Program-made: the position numbers and the translations under genes | Shown: positions 24,829 to 32,253 of the stretch, piece by piece | Numbering within the stretch: the stretch's first letter is position 1 | Layout: every line of letters begins with the position of its first letter | The notes under the pieces: generated by a model | The model's database searches: none | What the model was told of the DNA's origin: nothing | What the model saw: the letters and a program-made list of their open reading frames with translations, nothing else | Assembly: GCA_965279065.1 (NCBI GenBank) | Contig: OZ257134.1 | Coordinates: forward strand, 1 to 64,000 | Source: JAKAXS01 sp965279065 | GTDB lineage: Bacteria; Pseudomonadota; Alphaproteobacteria; Rhizobiales; Hyphomicrobiaceae | Length of the DNA: 64,000 nt | Direction of reading: 5' to 3'

Positions 24829-25601
24829 CGCAGTTCGTCAGGGGGAGGCGGTTGCTGACCAACCTCCTCCTCCCCAGCGTCGGCCTGATCGTGACCGTTG
24901 CCGTCTGGTGGGCGGCTGTACGTCTGGGGGCATTGCCGTCGGGCCTCGCTACGCAGTTTTCGCCAGCGGCCGCATTTGCGAGCCTGTGGGTTCTGCTGAC
25001 GGGGTCCGAATTGCTCGGGCATACCGTTGTCAGCCTGCGAAGGATCGCCGTGGGCCTTGGCCTGGCGCTGGCGATTGGCGTCCCGGTGGGACTGGCGATC
25101 GGCCTCAGCAGGGCGGCCGAGCAAACGACGTCCGCGACCTTCCAGTTTCTCCGCATGATTTCGCCGCTCTCCTGGATGCCGATCGCGGTGATGCTGATGG
25201 GCGTTGGCGACCGCCCGATCTATTTTCTGCTGACGTTCGCGGCCGTCTGGCCGATCATTCTCAGTACCGCCTCCGGGGTTCGCCATCTCGATCGTGACTG
25301 GCTCCTGCTGGCGAGCAGCCTCTCCGCCACCCGATGGGAAACGCTCGTCCACGTCGTGGTTCCCGGGGTGCTCGGCCACATTCTGACCGGAGTCCGCCTT
25401 GCCATCGGCATCCTTTGGATCGTCCTGGTGCCGTGCGAGATGCTCGGAGTGTCGGCGGGGCTCGGATACTTCATCCTCGATACCCGGGACCGTCTCGCCT
25501 ATTCCGAACTGATGGCGATGGTGATCGTCATCGGGCTTCTCGGCTTCGTGCTCGACTGGGCAGTGCGATCGCTGCACCAGCGCTGGTCGTCCTCAAGTTA
25601 G
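24825..25601 (+). CDS. ABC transporter permease (operon 3)
   Basis: A 258-residue inner-membrane permease of the NrtB/SsuC class, with about six transmembrane segments. FLRMISPLSWMPIAVMLMG and a coupling loop with LLLASSLSATRWETLVHVVVP are typical. The start is a TTG at 24825 overlapping the previous stop, nine bases after a perfect AGGAGGT ribosome-binding site. The strong site probably compensates for the weak start codon. Last gene of operon 3. It converges on the YeeE gene 23 bases away with no evident terminator. Confidence 0.9.
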   Translation: MTQFVRGRRLLTNLLLPSVGLIVTVAVWWAAVRLGALPSGLATQFSPAAAFASLWVLLTGSELLGHTVVSLRRIAVGLGLALAIGVPVGLAIGLSRAAEQTTSATFQFLRMISPLSWMPIAVMLMGVGDRPIYFLLTFAAVWPIILSTASGVRHLDRDWLLLASSLSATRWETLVHVVVPGVLGHILTGVRLAIGILWIVLVPCEMLGVSAGLGYFILDTRDRLAYSELMAMVIVIGLLGFVLDWAVRSLHQRWSSSS

Positions 25602-25624
25602 CTGCCACTCTTGCATTCGCTCGA

Positions 25625-26866
25625 TCAGGGGGCCTCGAAGCGTCTCAAGACGCGGAGCGCGCCCCAGACGCCCGCAAAACTCGCAATCAGAAAGATCCAT
25701 CCCGACGCCGCTCCGGCCATCGTGCCCGATAGCAACGTCCCGACCGTACACCCGATCGCCGTCATCGCGCCCCAGCCGAGCAGGACTCCGCCAAGTGTGC
25801 CGCGTACGATCTGCCGGATAGTGGGCAGGGACGGCCGAAACTGGCCTGCCAACAGCGCAGAAGCAAAGCTGGCGGCGACAAGGCCAAGGACGAAGGCGCC
25901 ATTTGCCGACAGGGCGCCCGTCGCGACGGTTCGACACCCCGCGTAGCCATCCAGGCCATGCAGTGTCTCGGGAAGAATATTGAGATGGGCCGACAGGACG
26001 CGGGCGGCACTTCCGATGGCCGCCGTCACACCGAGGGGCTGAACCTGAAAATACGCAACCGTTCCGATCACGCCCACGGCTGCGCCGCCAACGGTGGCCG
26101 GCCAGCGGTCCTTGAAAATGCGTCGGATGGCATGGCTCAAGACACTTGCTTCGTCCCACTCGACGGCTTGGCTCGCGTTGCGACTGAGCCAGGCAAACAA
26201 GCCGGCTAGTCCGGCTAAGGCCGCCAACTGAACGGCCAGCCAAGCCGAGTATCCAAGATGGGCGGGCAGCCAGACGACCGGCGTCTCGGCGATGGATTGA
26301 ACGTAGAGCAGGTTCCAAGTCTGAAAGCCCGAGACAAACCCGAGCAGGGTCCCCAACAGGGCGAACGGCGCGGTCGGAGATCCTTCTCCCAGCCGATAAA
26401 GATGCCCTGAGATGCAGGAGCCGGAGACAGCCATGCCGATACCGAACACGAAAGCGGCCAAGCCCAGCACCGGCCCCGATGGGCCCACATGAGCATCAGG
26501 CGGCAGCCGGCCCGCGCTGGGATCGGGAAGCCACGCGCCAAGAACGACCAGATATCCGAGCGTTCCGACGCCAAGCGCAAAGAGTATGGCGGTCACACCA
26601 CGCGGATCCCGGTTCTCGAGAAAGTCTCGCGCGTGGCACAGGAAACAGAACCGGGATCGCTGCAATACGACACCGAAGATCGCCCCCAGAGTGAGCGATC
26701 GCGCGAGGCGAACATCCTCTGGACCGAAGCTCTGAACCGCAGCGATGATTGCCGCGCTGATGGCCAAAGCGAGCGCGACGGCGGGTGCCTGTCCGAGCGC
26801 CAGATCGAGTCTGGGTGCCGGCGGCCTAATACGGCCGCCGGCACCCAAATCAACACCGATCGTCAC
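25625..26866 (-). CDS. YeeE/YedE family transporter (thiosulfate importer TsuA-like)
   Basis: A 413-residue multi-span inner-membrane protein of the YeeE/YedE (Sulf_transp) family, which includes the thiosulfate uptake protein TsuA. Both half-repeats are visible. Conserved cysteines along the transport path occur in RSRFCFLCHARD (Cys74, Cys77), GSCISGH (Cys151) and GCTVGTLLSG near the C-terminus. The start overlaps the stop of the periplasmic rhodanese gene, so the two are translationally coupled and probably form a pair: rhodanese chemistry outside the membrane, uptake through this protein. Confidence 0.88.
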   Translation of the reverse strand: MTIGVDLGAGGRIRPPAPRLDLALGQAPAVALALAISAAIIAAVQSFGPEDVRLARSLTLGAIFGVVLQRSRFCFLCHARDFLENRDPRGVTAILFALGVGTLGYLVVLGAWLPDPSAGRLPPDAHVGPSGPVLGLAAFVFGIGMAVSGSCISGHLYRLGEGSPTAPFALLGTLLGFVSGFQTWNLLYVQSIAETPVVWLPAHLGYSAWLAVQLAALAGLAGLFAWLSRNASQAVEWDEASVLSHAIRRIFKDRWPATVGGAAVGVIGTVAYFQVQPLGVTAAIGSAARVLSAHLNILPETLHGLDGYAGCRTVATGALSANGAFVLGLVAASFASALLAGQFRPSLPTIRQIVRGTLGGVLLGWGAMTAIGCTVGTLLSGTMAGAASGWIFLIASFAGVWGALRVLRRFEAP

Positions 26867-27801
26867 TTGCCGAGCCAGACCGTGCCGGCGAGGTTGGCGA
26901 CCGGAACGCCGACGGAGTTGCCGTATTCCGTCCAGGAGCCGTCATAGTTCTTCGCGTCATAGCCGAGCAACTGGGTAAGAATGTACCAGCTGTGGCTCGA
27001 ACGCTCGCCGATGCGGCAATAGGTGATGATCGGCTTCTTTCCGTCGATGCCGACGTCGGCATAGAGCTTCTTCAGCTCATCGGCGGATTTGAACGTGCCG
27101 TCCTCCTTGACGGTTTTGGCCCACGGAATATTGACGGCGCCCGGAACGTGACCAGCGCGCACAGCAAGCTCCTTCGAGCCTTCTGGCGCAAAGATCTTGC
27201 CCTGGTATTCGTCAGCCGAGCGGATGTCGACGAGCTGCGCATCGGACTTCTTTTCCGCCGCCGCCACGACATCACTCAATCGCGCCCGCAGGCCCGGATT
27301 TCCCGGCGGAAGTTTGAACTCCGTGGCTTTTACCGTTTCTGCCTTGGTCGACAGCGGCAGCTGCTTGGCTTCCCACAGTTTGCGCCCGCCATCGAGCAGG
27401 CGAACCTGCTCTCCCAGCCCGTGAACATGGAGAACCCACGCGCCCCAGGCCGCGAACCAATTGTTGTTGTCGCCATAGAGGACGATCGTTGTGGTCTTGT
27501 CGACGCCGGCCTTCCGCAGAAGCGTCTCGAGCCCTTCGTGTGAAACGATATCGCGATTGGTTTTGTCCACGAGATCGGTATGCCAGCTCAGATTGAGCGC
27601 CCCAGGGATATGACCGCGCTCGTAGACGCCGGGATCAACGCTGACCTCGATGACGCGCACGTTGGGATTGTCGAGATTTTTCTGCAGCCACTCGAAATTG
27701 ACGATCGGCTCCTTGTTCGCCGCCGCCAGAACTGCAGTAGCCGCAACTGCCGAGGCCGCCGCCACGGCGAGGCCAACGGCTAAAGTTCGAAACACGCGCA
27801 T
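26863..27801 (-). CDS. Exported two-domain rhodanese (thiosulfate sulfurtransferase-like)
   Basis: A 312-residue sulfurtransferase with a signal peptide (FRTLAVGLAVAAASAVAATAVLA) and two rhodanese domains. The catalytic Cys262 lies in the active loop CRIGERS of the C-terminal domain, with DYDGSW-like sequence following. The N-terminal domain has LYGDNNNWFA in place of a Cys loop, as usual for the inactive half. It should transfer sulfane sulfur between thiosulfate and an acceptor in the periplasm. It overlaps the YeeE gene by four bases. Candidate operator site E lies 67 bases upstream. Confidence 0.9.
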   Translation of the reverse strand: MRVFRTLAVGLAVAAASAVAATAVLAAANKEPIVNFEWLQKNLDNPNVRVIEVSVDPGVYERGHIPGALNLSWHTDLVDKTNRDIVSHEGLETLLRKAGVDKTTTIVLYGDNNNWFAAWGAWVLHVHGLGEQVRLLDGGRKLWEAKQLPLSTKAETVKATEFKLPPGNPGLRARLSDVVAAAEKKSDAQLVDIRSADEYQGKIFAPEGSKELAVRAGHVPGAVNIPWAKTVKEDGTFKSADELKKLYADVGIDGKKPIITYCRIGERSSHSWYILTQLLGYDAKNYDGSWTEYGNSVGVPVANLAGTVWLGK

Positions 27802-28309
27802 GGTCTGTATCTCCGCTCCCTATTTCCGGGCGCACGCCCAAAGTGAACCTATGGACGGCGTTGTGTGGTGTGAAATAAGAAGATCGGCTTACCTATGCAG
27901 AGAGTCGCTGTGAACGTTCTCAATGATCGATCAGGATTTCGAGCGTCGTAGCCGAGCCGGAAATCATCTGGGACCGTTCCTGTCGAACTGTCGCCATCAC
28001 GCGCGGTAAAGTGGAGCCGGGCAAGTCCTGGCCGATTTTGGGAGAAGGCGAACCGTCCGGCTCTTCGCGCGCACGCGAGCCTTGAACCATAAGCCACCGC
28101 TCGAATTTAGAATCAGGAATAGCGGAGACATAGTGTCGCCAATGAACGACCGCCGCGTGTTCGCGCGCGAACGCGTAAGCAGCGCTTCCGCTGATCTAGC
28201 GACGCAACGTCTGCTTTATTGAGCCTCGCTTCAGCGCCCCCGCACTTTTTCAGTGCGAAATGGCGATCCAACCGCGCATTTCATCGAACTATCATAAAAG
28301 CAATAAATC
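27802..28309. other. 508-bp divergent intergenic region
   Basis: No gene is supported. A minus-strand open frame at 27849-28097 has no ribosome-binding site. The left part serves the rhodanese/YeeE operon and holds site E. The right part is the leader of mtnB, where I see no Shine-Dalgarno sequence before the start and no recognisable SAM riboswitch. Confidence 0.5.
27869..27891 (-). promoter_or_regulatory. Candidate sulfur-regulon operator, site E
   Basis: Read on the minus strand toward the rhodanese gene, it contains GCCGATCTTCTTATTT. This differs from site D at one of 16 core positions. It ends 67 bases before the gene start, close to the distances at sites B, C and D. Confidence 0.55.
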
Positions 28310-28969
28310 ATGCCGCTCATGACAGCGGCATTGATCTTAGAGAACGACGATCGCGTCGAGGCTGCCGCAGATGCGATCATTTCTGCCGGTCGTCTTGCGT
28401 CCTCGCGACATTGGGTGCCGGCCACGTCGGGGAATTTCTCCGTCAGGGTTGACCGGCAGCGTGTCGCCATCACACGAAGCGGCGTCGACAAAGGCGCGCT
28501 GACCCGTTCCGACATTCTGATCCAGGACGTGAACCGCCCGTTGCTGAGCGGCTCTTCGGCTGAGGCGGCCCTCCACGTTAGCCTTTATGCGGACGCTCCC
28601 GACATCAACGCCGTGTTCCACACCCACGGCCTCGCATCCACGGTGATCGGCCGGGCTCATGTCGAGGTGGGCTCGGTGGAGATCCAAGGCTGGGAACTGC
28701 AAAAGGCGCTCTCGGGGCTGACCACTCATGAGCAGCGGGTCGTCGTCCCGGTGTTCGGCAACGACCAGAATATCGCGGCCCTTTCCGAGCGCATCTCTGA
28801 TCACCTGGCACGGCCGGTCGGACCCGAAACTGTTCGCGCCCCTGGCTACCTGCTCGCAGGCCATGGGCTTTATGTATGGGGCCACAGCGCCGCGGAGGCC
28901 TCCCGGCACCTCGAAGCTCTCGAAACCCTCTTCGGACAAATTCTCGCACTCAGGAGTTACAAACCATGA
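28310..28969 (+). CDS. mtnB: Methylthioribulose-1-phosphate dehydratase MtnB
   Basis: Dehydrates 5-methylthioribulose 1-phosphate in the methionine salvage pathway. The 219-residue protein belongs to the class II aldolase/adducin fold, with the zinc site in FHTHGLAS and a later metal His in LLAGHGLYVWG. The substrate loop ATSGNFSVRV is near residue 39. The start at 28310 has no visible ribosome-binding site; the ATG at 28319 is an alternative. It overlaps mtnD by four bases. It recycles the methylthio sulfur of SAM by-products, which fits the sulfur-scavenging neighbourhood. Confidence 0.93.
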   Translation: MPLMTAALILENDDRVEAAADAIISAGRLASSRHWVPATSGNFSVRVDRQRVAITRSGVDKGALTRSDILIQDVNRPLLSGSSAEAALHVSLYADAPDINAVFHTHGLASTVIGRAHVEVGSVEIQGWELQKALSGLTTHEQRVVVPVFGNDQNIAALSERISDHLARPVGPETVRAPGYLLAGHGLYVWGHSAAEASRHLEALETLFGQILALRSYKP

Positions 28970-29514
28970 CCCAGCTCATCGTCTATTCGGCAGCGGATGC
29001 CACGAACGTGCTGTTGGACACGACGGACCTCGACGTCATCGCCAGAGAACTGGCGCCGACCGGAGCCGGGATCGAGCGCTGGAAAGCGGCGACTGAACTC
29101 CCCGCCGAAGCAACGTCCGAGGCCATTCTTGAGGCCTACAAACCGCAGATCGACCGCCTGAAGGCCGAACGCGGCTATGTCAACGCCGACGTCATTCACG
29201 TGCGTCCCGGCAACCCGAACTGGCCCGCCATGCGCCAGAAGTTCCTCAGCGAGCACACGCACGACGAGGACGAAGTGCGCTTTTTCGTCGAGGGCAGCGG
29301 CGCATTTTATTTGCACGTTGGCGACAAGGTCTTCCAGGTCGTGGGCACCGCTGACGATCTCCTCTTTGTTCCGCAGGGCACCAAACATTGGTTCGACGGC
29401 GGCCCCGACGGCAACTTCACCGTCATCCGGCTGTTCAATGACCCGCAGGGCTGGGTGGCGCACTATACCGGAGACGCGATCGCCACGGACGTCCCGCACT
29501 ATCAAGCCGCCTAG
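28966..29514 (+). CDS. mtnD: Acireductone dioxygenase MtnD
   Basis: Converts acireductone with O2 to the 2-keto acid precursor of methionine and formate (Fe form), or to an off-pathway product (Ni form). The 182-residue cupin has the metal ligands His97, His99 and Glu103 in EHTHDEDEVRFF and His141 in GTKHWFDGG. The ATG at 28966 overlaps the mtnB stop and follows CAGGAG. It lies second in mtnB-mtnD-mtnC, two bases before mtnC. The formate released could feed the formate dehydrogenase encoded at the left edge. Confidence 0.95.
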   Translation: MTQLIVYSAADATNVLLDTTDLDVIARELAPTGAGIERWKAATELPAEATSEAILEAYKPQIDRLKAERGYVNADVIHVRPGNPNWPAMRQKFLSEHTHDEDEVRFFVEGSGAFYLHVGDKVFQVVGTADDLLFVPQGTKHWFDGGPDGNFTVIRLFNDPQGWVAHYTGDAIATDVPHYQAA

Positions 29515-29516
29515 CA

Positions 29517-30242
29517 ATGTTGAGGTCTCTCCCGGACGAAGCGGAAGTCGACGTACCGCAAGCGCTGCGTCTTGTGGGTGATGTCGTGCTTCTCGATATC
29601 GAGGGCACGATCAGCCCCATCAGCTTCGTCCGCGACGTGCTCTTCGCCTACTCGCGGACGCATCTGCGGGAGTTCCTCGCTGAACACCATGACGATCCGG
29701 TCGTCTCCGACATCCTCGCGCAGGCTTCGGAATATTCCGGCCTCGATGCCGTCGCGGCGTTGGAAGGCTGGCAGGATCGAGACGAAAAAGCCCCGCCTCT
29801 AAAAAAGATCCAGGGGTTGATCTGGGAAGCGGGATACCGATCCGGAGCGTTTCAGAGCTCGCTCTTTCCCGACGCGCTTGCCGTGCTGCCGCAATGGAAG
29901 GCGCGAGGATTGCAGCTTTACGTCTACTCATCCGGCTCGATCGAGGCACAGACGCAGTTCTTTTCTCACACCACCGCTGGCGACCTGCGGTCTCTGTTCT
30001 CCGGGCATTACGACACGGACATCGGCCCCAAGATAGAGGCCGCATCCTACACGCGGATAGCCGAAGGGATCGGCAGTCTGCCGAGCCGTATCGTCTTTTT
30101 CTCTGACAACCCCAATGAGCTTGAGGCCGCGCGCCGTGCCGGCCTTCAGGTCGTGCACGTGATCAAGGAAGACACCCCGCCGACAGCAGGCTTCCCTCAG
30201 ATCAGCAAATTCAATCAGGTCGACATTGCGCGATTTTCTTAA
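29517..30242 (+). CDS. mtnC: Enolase-phosphatase E1 MtnC
   Basis: A bifunctional HAD-family enzyme that enolises and dephosphorylates 2,3-diketo-5-methylthiopentyl 1-phosphate to acireductone. The 241-residue protein carries HAD motif I as LLDIEGTISPISFV, motif II in VYSSGSIEAQ, and motif IV in IVFFSDNPNELEAA. It directly follows mtnD and completes the three central salvage steps encoded here. mtnA and the MTA phosphorylase/nucleosidase are not in the window. Confidence 0.95.
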   Translation: MLRSLPDEAEVDVPQALRLVGDVVLLDIEGTISPISFVRDVLFAYSRTHLREFLAEHHDDPVVSDILAQASEYSGLDAVAALEGWQDRDEKAPPLKKIQGLIWEAGYRSGAFQSSLFPDALAVLPQWKARGLQLYVYSSGSIEAQTQFFSHTTAGDLRSLFSGHYDTDIGPKIEAASYTRIAEGIGSLPSRIVFFSDNPNELEAARRAGLQVVHVIKEDTPPTAGFPQISKFNQVDIARFS

Positions 30243-30331
30243 TGGCCGCTGGTTTGGCTCTCGCGCGTGACCAGCCGCTAAGGCTTCTCGCGTCGGCACC
30301 GAGCATGTCGTTGATCGACAACAAAAACGAT

Positions 30332-30408
30332 TGGCGCGCCCGAAAGGATTCGAACCTCTGACCCCCAGATTCGTAGTCTGGTGCTCTATCCAGCTGAGCT
30401 ACGGGCGC
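30332..30408 (-). tRNA. tRNA-Arg (anticodon ACG)
   Basis: On the minus strand a 77-nt cloverleaf with encoded CCA is seen. The acceptor stem GCGCCCG pairs with CGGGCGC, the D arm contains AGCTCAGCTGGATAGAGC, the anticodon stem CCAGA/TCTGG encloses the loop CTACGAA, and the T arm contains GGTTCGAATCC. The ACG anticodon (inosine-modified) reads CGU/CGC/CGA arginine codons. The discriminator base is G. Confidence 0.97.
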
Positions 30409-30594
30409 TAACCGGCCGGTGGATCGCTGAAAACGGCGTGAGCGGCAAGGCTCCGCGGGTCTCGGCCCGGCAAGGCGGCAACTTCTAATCGCAGTTGCTC
30501 CCGAGCGCAAGCCTCATGCTGCGCTGCCCGCGATCCGTCGTAAAGCCTCCTTGGACGCCCGGCAATTAGCCGGAGAAACATGCCCCGACGCGCC

Positions 30595-32112
30595 CTAGTG
30601 CGTCGCCCTGTCCGGCAGCTCGAGCACGAATGTCGCGCCCTGCTTGGTATCTGCCAGCTTTAGCGTCCCGCCGTGCACCGCCGTCAGCTCCTGTGCGATG
30701 GCGAGCCCAAGCCCCGTGCCGCCCTTGCGCGTCGACCCCTGGAATGCCCGGAACAGATTTTGCCGCGCCGCCGTAGGAACGCCCGGCCCGTCGTCCGACA
30801 CGTCGACAATCACCTTGCGACCTTCGCGCCGGCCGGAAATGCGGATTTCGCCCTTGCCGCCGTTTTCCTGGCTCTCGATCGCCTGTACCGCATTGCGCAC
30901 CAGATTGCTGATGAGCCGGAACAGCTGTTCGCGGTCGGCATCGATGCGCAACGTGTCCTCGATGTCGATGACGAAGCCGATCTGGTCCTCGCGCGGCAGG
31001 AACATGGCGTCGCCCACGTCTTCAACCAGCGGCTTCAACAGCATCAGCTCGCGCCGCGGTGCCGCTTCCTCCGCCTTGCCGAAACGCAGGCTGTCCGTGC
31101 AGAAGTTGATGGCTCGGTCCAGCGAGGCGATCAGCTTCGGCGCGAACGTCTGCACCGTCGGATCGGCGATCGTCGTCAGGCGATCCGAGATCAGCTGGGC
31201 GTTGGCCAGCATGTTGCGCAGATCGTGATTGATCTTGCTCACGGCGAGCCCGAGTTGCGCCAACCGGTTCTTCTGCAGGAGCTGCTGCGACAGCTGCTTC
31301 TGCATCGAAGCCAGTTCGCGCTCGGCAGTGCCGACTTCGTCATGCCGCGCCGACGGAATGATGATGCGTTCCGGATCTTCTGGGTCTTCCGAGAAGCGCA
31401 GCATCGATCGCGTGATGCGTCGCATCGGCCGCACCAGCAGGCTGTTGAGAGCGAGATAGACGAAGAAGGCCGTGATCACCGAAATGATCACGCTGATCCA
31501 CGTCAGGTTGAGTGCGTGCGCGACCATGGCGCGCTTCAGCGGCTCCTCAGGAATGACGATTTCGATGACATCGTCATCGCGTGGCCCCAGCGGCCCGATC
31601 ACCCGGATGGTACGGTCGTCACTGGACAGGAACACCGCCAGCGCGTCGCCGATCTGCCTCAGCCAGTCGGAAAAGGCCTCGCCGGTGGTCGGCTTCTGCA
31701 GTGGCCGCATGTCGTAGAAGCTGTCGACTGACAGTTCGGTCACGGGCGGCAGAACCAGCCGCCGCTGCCCGCCGCGCTTCAGCGCGATGGCACGCACCAG
31801 CGCCGTCCGCAACAGCTCGCTGCGCAATGCCGGCGGCACGTCACGCGTCGGCATGGCATCGGCGGCAAGTGCCGCCACGTGCGCCGCAGTCAGCCGGTCA
31901 TTGAGCCATCCCTGGCGATAGTTGGCCATCGCCGGCAGAAAGATCAGGACCTCCGCCAGCAGCACGAAACCGATCGTCAGCAGCAGCAGCTTGGCGGGCA
32001 GGTTCAGCCGCAGCCAGCCGCCCTTCACGTGCAACAGGCCACGCCGCCACGCCGACGGCATCAGCGCGCGAGGTTCGATCTTGCTCAAACGGTCTTGCAT
32101 CGACTGCAGCAC
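30595..32112 (-). CDS. Membrane sensor histidine kinase (orphan)
   Basis: A 505-residue sensor kinase. The first transmembrane helix is near residues 40-62 (LLLLTIGFVLLAEVLIFLP). An extracytoplasmic sensor region of about 140 residues follows, then a second helix (WISVIISVITAFFVYLAL), a HAMP-like linker (PMRRITRSMLRFSEDPEDPE), the phosphoacceptor His in SKINHDLRNMLANAQ, and the ATPase domain with N-box NLVRNAVQAI, G1 DDGPGVP and G2 GGTGLGLAIA. The HDLRN box is of the HPK4-like type. No response regulator lies nearby, so the partner is unknown. The ATG at 32100 is an alternative start. Confidence 0.92.
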   Translation of the reverse strand: MLQSMQDRLSKIEPRALMPSAWRRGLLHVKGGWLRLNLPAKLLLLTIGFVLLAEVLIFLPAMANYRQGWLNDRLTAAHVAALAADAMPTRDVPPALRSELLRTALVRAIALKRGGQRRLVLPPVTELSVDSFYDMRPLQKPTTGEAFSDWLRQIGDALAVFLSSDDRTIRVIGPLGPRDDDVIEIVIPEEPLKRAMVAHALNLTWISVIISVITAFFVYLALNSLLVRPMRRITRSMLRFSEDPEDPERIIIPSARHDEVGTAERELASMQKQLSQQLLQKNRLAQLGLAVSKINHDLRNMLANAQLISDRLTTIADPTVQTFAPKLIASLDRAINFCTDSLRFGKAEEAAPRRELMLLKPLVEDVGDAMFLPREDQIGFVIDIEDTLRIDADREQLFRLISNLVRNAVQAIESQENGGKGEIRISGRREGRKVIVDVSDDGPGVPTAARQNLFRAFQGSTRKGGTGLGLAIAQELTAVHGGTLKLADTKQGATFVLELPDRATH

Positions 32113-32253
32113 GGTCCGCCACGAAAGGTCAGCCTCCGGCCACGTGCACGGGATCGTCCGCGTGCCAGGAGAGCTTGCCTCGCCATCATATAGGGCATTT
32201 GCCTGCTAAACAGGTAATGCTCTGCAGTTGGTAATGTTCGGCGGCGCCGGCGC

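Noticed and set aside
27849..28097. 82-codon minus-strand frame upstream of the rhodanese gene
   Set aside because: It lacks a ribosome-binding site, is Arg-rich and contains the candidate operator site E.
28100..28309. SAM-type riboswitch in front of mtnB
   Set aside because: I looked for the SAM-II and SAM/SAH type conserved cores and found no convincing match; a covariance search would decide.
30673..31731. 352-codon plus-strand frame opposite the histidine kinase
   Set aside because: Antisense shadow: Arg/His/Gln-rich, no start signal, no recognisable motif, while the minus strand has all kinase boxes.
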